Source: Sphingobacterium kitahiroshimense (lineage in GTDB: Bacteria; Bacteroidota; Bacteroidia; Sphingobacteriales; Sphingobacteriaceae). Taken from it: a stretch of DNA of 64,000 nucleotides. The DNA is taken from assembly GCF_025961315.1 (NCBI RefSeq), contig NZ_JAOQNK010000001.1, positions 3,782,001-3,846,000 on the forward strand, given 5' to 3'. Made by a program: the position numbers and the translations under genes. The first letter of the stretch is position 1. The number at the start of each line of letters is the position of its first letter. Under the pieces are notes generated by a model. The model saw nothing but the letters and a program-made list of their open reading frames with translations. It ran no database searches and was not told the DNA's origin. Positions 43,011-52,233 of the stretch are shown here, in pieces.

Positions 43011-43995
43011 ACAAGTATATAAAGCCGGAGATTATAGCATTGTACCTATCCGGAACGAAGATCGTTTTGCTATTATGGAATGGCGTAATGAGCAAATCTA
43101 TCATTTGCGCCAAAATAGGTTATTAACTGCTGAAGATCAAGAGCGCTATTTCAGTCAGATTATCGCAGATTTATTTGAACAAAATACCCCAGACCAAATC
43201 TTGTTTTCATATTTGAAGAATGGTATTTGTATTGGTTATGGTGGCCTGGTGCATATAAATTGGTTAGATCAGAATGCGGAAATCTCTTTTGTTATGGAGA
43301 CTGCCCTTGAAGAGAAAGAATTTCAATATCATTGGTGCACATTTTTATCATTAATTGAACAAGTTGCATTTTTTGATCTCTCACTACATAAGATATACAC
43401 CTATGCATTTGATTTACGACCTTTGTTATACAATGCTTTAGAGCAGACGGGATTTATAAAAGAAGCTGTGCTAAAAGAACATTGTTATTTCAAGGATAAG
43501 TTTATTGATGTTATCATGCATTCGAAAACTTGTACATTTTCTCTGCGGGAATCAACAAAGGAAGATGTGAGGATACTTTTTGACTGGGCTAACGATGTGG
43601 CAGTTAGACAAAGTGCAATTAATGTTTCAGCTATTCAATGGGATGATCATGTTATTTGGTACAATCGTAAGTTAAAATCAAAAAATTCGCATATTTTCAT
43701 TTTAAAAAATGGTTATGAAATTCCTTTAGGTCAAGTAAGAGTGGATTTAGTGAAGGAGAGTTGGGAAATTGATTATTCAATTGATCATAACCATAGAGGG
43801 AAGGGGTATGGTCATCTCATTATTGCATTACTTTTAAGAAAGTTGTCCAATGGTAGCCATTTGAGAGCTACTGTAAAATCAAGTAATTATCCATCCTTAT
43901 CTGTATTTAGGGGGCTTGGCTTTGATGAAATTTTAGAAAATTCAATGTGTATATTTAGTAAAGAAATCAATGGAAACATACATAATACTATCTGA
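42985..43995 (+). CDS. Double GNAT acetyltransferase in the pseudaminate block
   Basis: This 336-residue protein consists of two GNAT domains. Domain 1 (about residues 15-175) includes YSIVPIRNEDRFAIMEWRNE and ISFVMETALEEKEFQYHW. Domain 2 (about 185-325) includes LRESTKEDVRILFDWANDVA, GQVRVDLVKESWEIDYSID and RGKGYGHLIIALLLRKL with the acetyl-CoA loop. Domain 2 resembles the GNAT part often fused to the UDP-sugar hydrolase PseG, but here its partner is another GNAT, not PseG. One domain is the best candidate for PseH activity, N-acetylation at C4. The gene overlaps both neighbours by 26 bases. Confidence 0.85.
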   Translation: MNSYKVLNKQVYKAGDYSIVPIRNEDRFAIMEWRNEQIYHLRQNRLLTAEDQERYFSQIIADLFEQNTPDQILFSYLKNGICIGYGGLVHINWLDQNAEISFVMETALEEKEFQYHWCTFLSLIEQVAFFDLSLHKIYTYAFDLRPLLYNALEQTGFIKEAVLKEHCYFKDKFIDVIMHSKTCTFSLRESTKEDVRILFDWANDVAVRQSAINVSAIQWDDHVIWYNRKLKSKNSHIFILKNGYEIPLGQVRVDLVKESWEIDYSIDHNHRGKGYGHLIIALLLRKLSNGSHLRATVKSSNYPSLSVFRGLGFDEILENSMCIFSKEINGNIHNTI

Positions 43996-44650
43996 AAAGC
44001 CGTGGCATCAAGAGTTGTATCATAATTTGAGCATTCAGTTTCCATCATATCAATGGATTTTGATTTCAAAACAAGACGATTTTACATTAGACGCTTTAGT
44101 GCAGATAAATCCTAAAAAAATATTTATACCCCATTGGTCCTACATCATATCGGCTGCTATTTATAGTCGTTTTGATTGTGTTTTGTTTCATATGACGGAT
44201 CTCCCATTTGGGCGAGGAGGAAGTCCACTTCAGAATTTGATTGTGAGAGGTATTAAAGAAACAAAAATATCTGCCATTCAGGTTGAAAAAGGAATTGATA
44301 CGGGCCCCATATATCTAAAATCACCTCTTTGTTTAAATGGTTCTGCCCAAGAAATTTTTTTAAGAGCAAGCGTTGTAATGGAAGATATGATAATCAGAAT
44401 CATTAACGAACAGTTAGTGCCAGAAGATCAAACGGGTCATATTGTAAATTTTAAAAGAAGGAAAGCTGAAGATAGTGATCTAAGTAGGATTGAAGACCTT
44501 CACTCCATCTATGATTATATTCGTATGTTAGATGCCGACGGTTATCCAAATGCTTTCTTAGAATTTGGAAATTTTAGATTAGAGTTTTCGGGAGCAAAAA
44601 TGAAATCAGATAACATAATTTTAGCAGATGTTAGAATCATTGAAAAATAA
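43970..44650 (+). CDS. Formyltransferase-family protein in the pseudaminate block
   Basis: This 226-residue protein belongs to the formyltransferase fold family (Fmt, sugar N-formyltransferases). The motif FHMTDLPFGRGGSPLQNL corresponds to the NxHxSLLPxxRG box, and KGIDTGPIYL to the Asp motif (Asp110). The catalytic His74 and Asp110 are kept, but the Asn two residues before the His is Leu72. A short C-terminal part follows. It probably transfers formyl from formyl-tetrahydrofolate to an amino sugar of the pseudaminate pathway, or it may have another role. The overlaps (26 and 23 bases) tie it to both neighbours. Confidence 0.8.
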   Translation: METYIILSEKPWHQELYHNLSIQFPSYQWILISKQDDFTLDALVQINPKKIFIPHWSYIISAAIYSRFDCVLFHMTDLPFGRGGSPLQNLIVRGIKETKISAIQVEKGIDTGPIYLKSPLCLNGSAQEIFLRASVVMEDMIIRIINEQLVPEDQTGHIVNFKRRKAEDSDLSRIEDLHSIYDYIRMLDADGYPNAFLEFGNFRLEFSGAKMKSDNIILADVRIIEK

Positions 44651-45338
44651 AAGAATACTTATTGTAGTCGCTCACCCTGATGATGAGTTGTTGGGTTTAG
44701 GTGCCACTATGAATAAGTTAATACAGGAATACAATGTATGCACCCGCGTAATTATACTGGGTGAAGGTATTACTTCTCGTTCGGACCAGCGGGATCCAGT
44801 TCTGTGGGAAAAAGAACTTGCTATGCATAGAGAAAATATCAACATTGCACAAAAAGCAATTGGTTATCATTCAGTAGGTATCTATGATTTTCCTGATAAC
44901 AGATTTGACACGGTCGCTTTATTAGATATTATTAAGGTTATTGAGAAAGAAAAGCACACATTCCAGCCCGATGTTATTTTTACACACCATGGAGGAGATG
45001 TCAATATTGATCATCAACGGACCTTTGAGGCTGTTGTTACATGCTGCAGGCCTATGGAAGATGAAACGGTGAAAACAATTATTAGTTTTGAAACTGCTTC
45101 AGGTACCGAATGGCGTGCAAATTCTGACCCTCGTCATTTTTTACCTAATTTTTTCGTATCCATTGAAATAGAAAATTTAAATGCAAAAATCAATGGTATG
45201 CAAGCTTACGTGTTTGAAAGTAGACCATATCCACACCCCAGATCACCTGAGGCATTAATGATTCAATCACAAAGATGGGGAGTTGCTGTTGGCTGCAAAT
45301 ATGCTGAAGCATTCCATATTGTACGGACTATAAGTTAA
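44628..45338 (+). CDS. PIG-L family N-acetyl-sugar deacetylase
   Basis: This 236-residue enzyme has the PIG-L zinc-site motifs: AHPDDELLGLG (His16, Asp19) near the N-terminus, and THHGGDVNIDHQ (near 119-130). PIG-L enzymes remove N-acetyl groups from GlcNAc-like sugars. In this block it could de-acetylate an intermediate or CMP-activated sugar so that a formyl group can be added by the neighbouring transferase; this is inference from position. It overlaps the formyltransferase gene by 23 bases and is followed by pseI after eight bases. Confidence 0.88.
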   Translation: MLESLKNKRILIVVAHPDDELLGLGATMNKLIQEYNVCTRVIILGEGITSRSDQRDPVLWEKELAMHRENINIAQKAIGYHSVGIYDFPDNRFDTVALLDIIKVIEKEKHTFQPDVIFTHHGGDVNIDHQRTFEAVVTCCRPMEDETVKTIISFETASGTEWRANSDPRHFLPNFFVSIEIENLNAKINGMQAYVFESRPYPHPRSPEALMIQSQRWGVAVGCKYAEAFHIVRTIS

Positions 45339-45346
45339 TTTAATAT

Positions 45347-46399
45347 ATGAAGATAGAGAATTTCGAAATAAACCAGACCTCAAAAGTTTTTATTATAGCA
45401 GAACTTTCGGCTAATCATAATGGCAGTTTAGCTACAGCATTGGAAACCGTTAGAGCTGCTAAGCGTGCTGGAGCAGACTGTATCAAATTGCAGACCTATA
45501 CAGCCGATACAATGACCATTGCTTGTTCTAAAGATGATTTTAAAATCCAGGGCACTATTTGGGAAGGTCAAAATTTACATGATCTATATCAAACAGCTTA
45601 TACGCCATGGGAATGGCATGCCGAAATTATGAAAGTAGCCAAAGAAGAGGGATTGATCTGCTTTTCATCTCCCTTTGATTCTACCTCAGTTGCTTTATTA
45701 GAATCATTAGAAGTACCCGCATATAAGATCGCATCCTTTGAGATTACTGATATTCCGTTGATTGAACTTGTTGCTTCCAAGGGGAAGCCAGTTATTATTT
45801 CAACAGGTATTGCAACAGCCGAAGATATTGATTTAGCATTAGATGCCTGCTATCGAATGGGTAACAAAGATATTGCATTGTTAAAATGTACCTCTTCCTA
45901 TCCAGCTCCTATTGAAGAGGCGAATATGGCAATGGTTAAGGACCTTGCAGAAAGATATGGGGTATTAACTGGTCTTTCAGATCATACTATGGGGAGTACC
46001 GTACCTGTAGTTGCTACATGTTTTGGTGCTAAAATCATAGAAAAACATTTTATCTTAGACCGTTCTATCGGCGGACCTGATGCTTCCTTTTCGATGGACG
46101 AGGATGAATTTTCAGCAATGGTAAAAGCAGTTCGCGAAGCAGAGATGGCAATAGGAATCGTAGATTATCAACTGACGGAAAAACAAGTAAAAGGAAGAGA
46201 TTTTTCCAGATCTCTCTATTTCGTTGAAGATTTAAAAGCAGGTGATATCCTAACTGATCAAAATATTCGGTCTATACGACCCGGCTTTGGTCTTCACCCC
46301 AAACATCTTCATGAAATTTTAGGAAAGCAAGTCACACAAAATATAGAAAAAGGAGCCCGAGTATCCTTAGCACTAATCGCTGATATTCCCCATAAATAG
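45347..46399 (+). CDS. pseI: Pseudaminic acid synthase, PseI
   Basis: This 350-residue NeuB-family enzyme condenses the free 6-deoxy-AltdiNAc sugar with phosphoenolpyruvate. It has FIIAELSANHNGSLATAL (residues 15-32), AGADCIKLQTYTADTMTI, FSSPFDSTSVALLESL, LSDHTMGSTVPV, and a C-terminal SAF domain (RSIRPGFGLHPKHL). The pattern is closer to PseI than to sialic acid synthases. Its substrate must first be released from UDP by PseG, which I cannot find in this block. It ends nine bases before the flippase start. Confidence 0.94.
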   Translation: MKIENFEINQTSKVFIIAELSANHNGSLATALETVRAAKRAGADCIKLQTYTADTMTIACSKDDFKIQGTIWEGQNLHDLYQTAYTPWEWHAEIMKVAKEEGLICFSSPFDSTSVALLESLEVPAYKIASFEITDIPLIELVASKGKPVIISTGIATAEDIDLALDACYRMGNKDIALLKCTSSYPAPIEEANMAMVKDLAERYGVLTGLSDHTMGSTVPVVATCFGAKIIEKHFILDRSIGGPDASFSMDEDEFSAMVKAVREAEMAIGIVDYQLTEKQVKGRDFSRSLYFVEDLKAGDILTDQNIRSIRPGFGLHPKHLHEILGKQVTQNIEKGARVSLALIADIPHK

Positions 46400-46407
46400 T
46401 AACTATT

Positions 46408-47709
46408 GTGATTAGTAAACTTTTAAAGCATCCATTACTTAAATCAAGTTTGATTTATACCATTAGCGATGGGATCAATAAATCGATCCCATTCTTTATT
46501 CTCCCAGTTTTAAGCCATTATTTACTGCCAGCAGATTATGGAATTGTGGCAAATTTTGGTGTTTTGACAGGAATAATAGGTATATTAATAACCTGTGGTG
46601 TAGATGGTGCTATTTCCGTTAATTTTTATAGAACTGCACCTAAAGATCTAAAAATTTATATATTCAATTGTATACTCGTATCCTGTAGCATATTTTTGCT
46701 TATACTATTCGTTATAGGGTTGACTAATACCTACATATATCAATTGATTTCGATACCTACATCGTACCAATTACTCTGTGTTGTGATGTGCTTTTTTAAT
46801 TTATTTACAGCCATTAATCTCGTGCTTTGGCGTTTAGAAGAAAAACCATTAGCATTCGGCTTATATGATATAACCAATACCATAATTAACATTTCCTTAT
46901 CAATTATATTGGTTATTGTACTAAAACAGGGATGGATCGGAAGGGTTAATGCCATTGCTATCGCATCGATTGGATACGGCGTATTCAGTTTATTTTTTTT
47001 ATATAAGCGCGGCTATCTAAGTTTTATCTACAATCCTAGAATCATCAAAGCGATCTTAATTTTTGGGATTCCATTAATTCCCCATGCTTTAAGTTTTTGG
47101 TTGAGATCTGGAGTTGATAGAATATTTATAAGCTCATTTTGGGGTACTTCTGCTGTTGGTCTTTACGCTACAGGGTTCCAGTTCGGGATATTGGTTTCAT
47201 TCATTGTGTTAGCCTTTAATAATGCATTTTCGCCCTATCTTTATAAGGTTTTATCAAGTACGGATGAAAAGCAGTTGGAGATAGACAAAATAAAGATGGT
47301 TAAGCTTACTTATTTTATCATGATAGGACTTATGATAAGTGGAGTTATTTTTATCATATTATCAGAATATATTTTAAAGACATTTTTTGCGGAAGAATAT
47401 TATGCTTCTATTACATTTGTTAATTGGGCCATTTTAACGCAGGTATTTCAGTCATTTTATATTCTTTTTGTAAATTATATATTTTTTTCAAAGCAAACAC
47501 GCAAATTGGCTATCATTACCATATCGTGCGCCTTAGTTCAAGTCGTTTTATCTTATATTTTAGTAAAATATTTTGGACCTATTGGTGCTGCATATTCTTC
47601 CGTAACGGTTTCGATCATCAATTTTCTCGTCGTTATGTTTTATAGTAACAAGGTATATCCTATGCCATGGATTTCTACTTTAATAAATTGGCGCAAAGTT
47701 ATTCATTAA
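46408..47709 (+). CDS. wzx: Wzx-type polysaccharide flippase
   Basis: This 433-residue integral membrane protein has about 12-14 hydrophobic segments and fits the polysaccharide biosynthesis (MOP) flippase family. Typical features are SLIYTISDGINKSIPFFILP near the start and LRSGVDRIFISSFWGTSAVG in the middle. It should flip undecaprenyl-linked repeat units across the inner membrane. The start is a GTG at 46408; no upstream ATG is in frame and the next Met is far inside. Confidence 0.9.
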   Translation: MISKLLKHPLLKSSLIYTISDGINKSIPFFILPVLSHYLLPADYGIVANFGVLTGIIGILITCGVDGAISVNFYRTAPKDLKIYIFNCILVSCSIFLLILFVIGLTNTYIYQLISIPTSYQLLCVVMCFFNLFTAINLVLWRLEEKPLAFGLYDITNTIINISLSIILVIVLKQGWIGRVNAIAIASIGYGVFSLFFLYKRGYLSFIYNPRIIKAILIFGIPLIPHALSFWLRSGVDRIFISSFWGTSAVGLYATGFQFGILVSFIVLAFNNAFSPYLYKVLSSTDEKQLEIDKIKMVKLTYFIMIGLMISGVIFIILSEYILKTFFAEEYYASITFVNWAILTQVFQSFYILFVNYIFFSKQTRKLAIITISCALVQVVLSYILVKYFGPIGAAYSSVTVSIINFLVVMFYSNKVYPMPWISTLINWRKVIH

Positions 47710-47722
47710 TGAATTGTAAGGT

Positions 47723-48781
47723 ATGTTTACTATAAATAAAAATTTCTTAAGTTTTATTTTATTATTACTTGTTTTTTTTCTTTTCTCTTCATGTAAAAAA
47801 GAAAAGAAGTGGGTAGAATTACCCGAAATACAGCTTGTAGAAAGTGAATATAAGGCAGTTATTATAGATAGTGCTATTGTTTATCATACTGTACCTTATA
47901 GCGCTTTTTCAGACCTTGCGTTTTATGAAGGAAATTTTTATTTAACCTTCAGGAGCGCTATTGAACATGGATTTGATACCACTGGATCCATTCTTGTTAT
48001 GAAAAGTAAGGATTTTTTACGTTGGACCAAATTCACGGAAATAAAAATTCCAGAATTCGATTTACGGGATCCTAAGTTTATGTTATATCAAGGTGCATGT
48101 TATCTTAATTTTTCTAAAGTCAGTCCAGCTACCGCATCGAATAGGCATCAGCTCCAAATGTACAAGATAAATGATAGTCGTACATCATTTGATTTACGTA
48201 CTGCATACGATAACAGCAATTATTGGTATTGGTATACAGGGGAGTTTGATGGAAGCTTATTGACATTTGGCTATAGTAAAAGTGAAATCGGCTTTTTTAG
48301 AAACCATGCTGGTCGTATAACGTCCAGATGTTTACTGGAAGTTCCTAACGAACCCTCAGAAGCACGATTTGTACGTTCAAAAAATAGCTTTTTTAGCCTC
48401 ATACGCACCCAGCATAAAGGTATATTAGCGATTTCAGATTTATCTAACATATGTTCACCAACATTATGGCAGTTACCCGTGTATCAATTTGGCGGGCCTA
48501 ACATAACCGTCTACAATACAGGAAATTTGCTACTTTCAGGAAGAGAGCTTATCGATAATAATAATTATGGAGATTTTGTAAAGACAGCATTATATATGTA
48601 TAATATAAAAAACAATACACTTTCTAAGCTTCTATTTTTACCCTCTTTTTCCGATACTGGTTATGCAGGACATATCGTTCAAGGCGATACTATCTATATG
48701 AGTTATTATGACCATCATCGTTCAACCGGTAAAGCGGTTATAAAAACAGTACGCATTAAAATTGAAAAAAAAGATGCTTAA
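47723..48781 (+). CDS. Lipoprotein with predicted sialidase-like beta-propeller
   Basis: This 352-residue lipoprotein has a long hydrophobic signal segment ending FLFSSCKK. After the signal it has repeated strand patterns typical of BNR/sialidase-like or GH43-like propellers, for example SDLAFYEGNFYLTFRSAIE, ILVMKSKDFLRWTKF and KFMLYQGACYLNFSKV. I cannot assign a catalytic set. Its place between flippase and transferase genes suggests that it binds or trims the polymer, which is inference. Its stop overlaps the next start by eight bases. Confidence 0.75.
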   Translation: MFTINKNFLSFILLLLVFFLFSSCKKEKKWVELPEIQLVESEYKAVIIDSAIVYHTVPYSAFSDLAFYEGNFYLTFRSAIEHGFDTTGSILVMKSKDFLRWTKFTEIKIPEFDLRDPKFMLYQGACYLNFSKVSPATASNRHQLQMYKINDSRTSFDLRTAYDNSNYWYWYTGEFDGSLLTFGYSKSEIGFFRNHAGRITSRCLLEVPNEPSEARFVRSKNSFFSLIRTQHKGILAISDLSNICSPTLWQLPVYQFGGPNITVYNTGNLLLSGRELIDNNNYGDFVKTALYMYNIKNNTLSKLLFLPSFSDTGYAGHIVQGDTIYMSYYDHHRSTGKAVIKTVRIKIEKKDA

Positions 48782-49802
48782 TGTAAAAGAATTATTAATG
48801 AAAGTTGTCGATAGAAGCAGTCTTCTACGGACACTTTTTACTTATTATAAATGTTCCCAAAGCCGTGAATTTCTGAAGGAAATCAATCGTCGGGCAAGAC
48901 TATCGATTTTTGATTATAAAGAACTGGGCAAAGAGCTTGAAGAATATCCATGTTTTTTTATTCCAGACTGTAATTACTATGGTCTTTACCACAATTTATT
49001 AGTCTATTCGGGCTTACAACCAGAACATTTGACTGTTTTTCAGAAACATTATTTTTACATTGAGCATGGTTTAGTCTTAGGTTCTTATGTCAATTGCTAT
49101 AATATTGGAAAGGCCAAATTAGTAACAACCATCAGTCCGGTAAGACAAAAGATCATTGACAGTACGATTGAAGGTGTTCATAGCCATGTCATCGGACCTT
49201 ATATTCATTATTGCGAAAGTTTATTGACAATTGCTGAAATCGCTGCCAAAAAATTAGACCTTGGTAAGGTACTTTTGGTTATACCATCACATTCCATTGG
49301 ATCCGTAACTGCAGAATTTGATGAAGAGAGTTTTGTCGCAGCTATACGAAAGAAACGGATTGGATTTGATACCGTTATTGTTTGTTTATATTGGAAAGAT
49401 ATTGATAATGGTTCAGATAAAATTTATTTAAATGAAGGCTTCCAAGTGAGTACTGCAGGTCATCGTGATGATTTAAATTTTCTACCTAGGCTTAAAAGCT
49501 TATTTTTGTTAGCATCGGAAGTTTATACCAATAGCATCGGTACGCATATTGCATATAGTCTTGATCTGCGCATACCTATAACTATTTATGAACAGCAGGT
49601 TGTTTACAAACAAGTACAGGATTTTCAGGTTAACCGTGAAATTTTAGAAAAGGAGGATAATATTCGCACTGCCGATTCTGATCGTCAGATTATCATAGAT
49701 TCTGTTCACAGAGACAACCGGTCTGTGTTGAATCAGTATTTTGGTCTTGATCGGGTGAAAAGTCCTGAAGAGATGCGCAAATTAATATTATCAAATAGAT
49801 AA
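48774..49802 (+). CDS. Unknown protein, possible glycosyltransferase
   Basis: This is a 342-residue soluble protein I do not recognise. It has a Rossmann-like alternation, with FFIPDCNYYGLYHNLLVYSG, YFYIEHGLVLGSY and the C-terminal segment EVYTNSIGTHIAYSLDLRIP, which resembles the donor-binding half of GT-B capsule transferases. Because a pseudaminate donor is made nearby and no recognisable CMP-sugar transferase is present, it is a candidate for that step. The ATG at 48774 overlaps the lipoprotein stop; an in-frame TTG at 48762 is less likely. Confidence 0.7.
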   Translation: MLNVKELLMKVVDRSSLLRTLFTYYKCSQSREFLKEINRRARLSIFDYKELGKELEEYPCFFIPDCNYYGLYHNLLVYSGLQPEHLTVFQKHYFYIEHGLVLGSYVNCYNIGKAKLVTTISPVRQKIIDSTIEGVHSHVIGPYIHYCESLLTIAEIAAKKLDLGKVLLVIPSHSIGSVTAEFDEESFVAAIRKKRIGFDTVIVCLYWKDIDNGSDKIYLNEGFQVSTAGHRDDLNFLPRLKSLFLLASEVYTNSIGTHIAYSLDLRIPITIYEQQVVYKQVQDFQVNREILEKEDNIRTADSDRQIIIDSVHRDNRSVLNQYFGLDRVKSPEEMRKLILSNR

Positions 49803-49835
49803 CTTTTTAGCACTGTATAACTTTTACACTTGAAT

Positions 49836-51059
49836 ATGAAAGAGCTTAATCTTTTTAAAATAATTTCATTAAATCTCCTTATAATAGCCTTGTTTGACTC
49901 TTATACGGTGTATAGTGAATTTATTTTTCTAAAGTTAGGAATCTATGCACTCAAGTTGGTGAATGTTGTCAGCATCCTATATCTTTTGCGGTATAATAGT
50001 AAAGCCAACTATAAGTGGTTGTTATTTATCTTTCCTCTAGTATACCTCTATCTTTCAAAGGACGTAGTTTTAAGCATTCAGCTCTTTTACTCTGCTTTTT
50101 TACCCGTATGTTGTTTTATCTTATTACCAGTAGAATATAAGCGCGAAGTCGCCTTTAATTATGTTCGTATTATTTGTATACTCTGTCTGATTGGTATACC
50201 CATATACATATTGATTAACTTGGGCATATTGCCAAGTATCTTCACTTATGCGAAGGGTGAAAAGGTCTATTTTAACTATTTTTTGGTCTATTGGGGGCGA
50301 GAGGGCCTTCTCTATCGTTTCAGTTCTATTTTTGACGAGCCTGGAGTCATAGGTACGCTAGTGCCCATTATCTATTTTTATTACCATCAGCAATTAAAGC
50401 TTTGGCAAAAGATTACCTTGAATATCGCAGGTTTTCTCAGTCTATCCATGTTCTATTTTATTACAATAGTACCGGTGCTTTTTTTCTCAGATTTACGTCG
50501 TATTTCAACAAAAAAATCGGTTCAACGCGTGATCTTTTTTATACTTTGTTTAATCGGCTTTTATTTGGTATTGAATTTTGTGGCCTTATGGAGTAAATCA
50601 AATCCAGTCTTAGCCCTAGCAGTTTACCATCGTTTTGAATGGGCAGGAAATTGGATTGTTGGCATCGTAAACAATAGAGATGTTGGCATTCAGGGTTTTG
50701 ATGAATTGTTTGATAAGTGGAATAATTATCGTAGTTTTACATATTATTTCGGCTATGGAAAAGACTATATGATGGAAGTTTTTGATGGTTCTACATTATC
50801 CTATCGGACTGTTTTAATTGAAAAAGGCACACTCATCGTGTTTTATTTATTATTATGTTTTTCCCTTATGCATCAGTCTAAATTTAAGCTCTTTAATTTG
50901 ATTTCCATTGTCTTTTTGATGGCAGTTTTTTTTCAGCGACCTACTTTACATGCCATAAATTATTTTTTATTGCTCTATGTCGGATTACGGCTTTACGTTG
51001 GTTCGGACGAAAAGGATTGCCTGAAAGAATTAGACAGTATTGACCAAAAACCATTATAA
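49836..51059 (+). CDS. wzy: Wzy-like O-antigen/polysaccharide polymerase
   Basis: This 407-residue integral membrane protein has about 10-11 hydrophobic spans and one larger periplasmic loop (about residues 255-315), the layout of Wzy polymerases. The segment YRFSSIFDEPGVIGTL resembles the conserved loop of O-antigen ligase/polymerase families. The sequence is otherwise highly variable and AT-rich, as expected. It should join flipped repeat units. The start ATG at 49836 is used rather than a TTG two codons earlier. Confidence 0.82.
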   Translation: MKELNLFKIISLNLLIIALFDSYTVYSEFIFLKLGIYALKLVNVVSILYLLRYNSKANYKWLLFIFPLVYLYLSKDVVLSIQLFYSAFLPVCCFILLPVEYKREVAFNYVRIICILCLIGIPIYILINLGILPSIFTYAKGEKVYFNYFLVYWGREGLLYRFSSIFDEPGVIGTLVPIIYFYYHQQLKLWQKITLNIAGFLSLSMFYFITIVPVLFFSDLRRISTKKSVQRVIFFILCLIGFYLVLNFVALWSKSNPVLALAVYHRFEWAGNWIVGIVNNRDVGIQGFDELFDKWNNYRSFTYYFGYGKDYMMEVFDGSTLSYRTVLIEKGTLIVFYLLLCFSLMHQSKFKLFNLISIVFLMAVFFQRPTLHAINYFLLLYVGLRLYVGSDEKDCLKELDSIDQKPL

Positions 51060-51129
51060 TCAGGTGGATCGAGATTTCTGTTAGCAAATAATGAGAGGTC
51101 ATTCTGATTTATTAGAAGAAAATTTAAAA

Positions 51130-52233
51130 ATGAAACAGCCTAAATTAATACATATTATACCATCTTTAGACAGGGGTGGAGCTGAACGGTTTGTTGTTGA
51201 TCTTTGCAATGAACTTTCAAAAACGAATGACGTATATCTGATTTCCTTGTATGATAATACTGAAGATTCTTTTATGAGTGAAATATCGGAACATGTTCAA
51301 TTAATCTCTCTTGGGAAAAAGCCAGGTTTTGATCTCAAAGTAACGTTAAAATTATCCAGAATTATCAGTAAAATAAGACCACAAGTTGTCAATACACATA
51401 TCAGTGCTTTAGAATATTTAATACCCCATTTGTTATTCAGCTTCAAAAAGAAAAGTGTCAAGTTTTTTCATACCGTTCATAATGAAGCTGATAAGGAAAC
51501 AGTTAATCCGGCTATCTTCAATTTAAGAAAAGTATTATTTAAGTTAAAGCTTATAATCCCGATTACTATTTCTAAAACAATGAGGAGATCTTTTGAAGAA
51601 GTTTATAAGTTGTTAGGCTTTGATACACAGGTAGATAACGGCAGGCCGTATAGGCCTTTTAATATATCGGTTTGTGATGCAATCAAAAAGAAGTATGGTA
51701 GTACAGGTCAGCCGTTATTTGTTAATGTGGCAAGAATAGATACACAGAAAAATCAGTTAAATCTTGTGCTCGCATTTAAAGATGAAAGGCTAAAAAAAAT
51801 CAATGCAGTGCTGTTGCTTATAGGAGACAAGAGGAATGAATCGCTTTATAAGGCTATTCTCACAGCGATAGAAGGTGAAAGCAATATTCATTTATTAGGT
51901 GGCGTTTCCAATGTAGAAGATTATCTGGCAGCCAGCGATGCTTTTATTTTACCTAGCATTTATGAAGGTATGCCCATTTCTTTAATAGAGGCCTTATCTC
52001 ATGGATCTTTTCCTATATGTAGTCCGGTTGGTGGAATCATCGATATGATTGATGATGGGATAAACGGTTTCTTAAGTGCGGGTACCTCAGTAGAAGATAT
52101 TACCAATTCGGTGATACGCTATTTAAATTATGATGATAAAGATATGATCAAGGAAAATGCAAAAAAAAGTTATCATGATCGCTATGCTATCGAGACAACA
52201 GGTTTGAACTATTTAAAAGCTTATGGATTATGA
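51130..52233 (+). CDS. GT4-type glycosyltransferase (1)
   Basis: This 367-residue GT-B glycosyltransferase has the N-terminal IHIIPSLDRGGAERFVVDL and the donor-site SIYEGMPISLIEAL (E-x7-E) with GGIIDMIDDGINGFL. An in-frame ATG at 51091 would add 13 residues before the conserved strand; 51130 fits the family better. It adds a sugar to the lipid-linked repeat on the cytoplasmic face; donor and acceptor cannot be read from sequence. It overlaps the next gene by ATGA. Confidence 0.9.
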   Translation: MKQPKLIHIIPSLDRGGAERFVVDLCNELSKTNDVYLISLYDNTEDSFMSEISEHVQLISLGKKPGFDLKVTLKLSRIISKIRPQVVNTHISALEYLIPHLLFSFKKKSVKFFHTVHNEADKETVNPAIFNLRKVLFKLKLIIPITISKTMRRSFEEVYKLLGFDTQVDNGRPYRPFNISVCDAIKKKYGSTGQPLFVNVARIDTQKNQLNLVLAFKDERLKKINAVLLLIGDKRNESLYKAILTAIEGESNIHLLGGVSNVEDYLAASDAFILPSIYEGMPISLIEALSHGSFPICSPVGGIIDMIDDGINGFLSAGTSVEDITNSVIRYLNYDDKDMIKENAKKSYHDRYAIETTGLNYLKAYGL

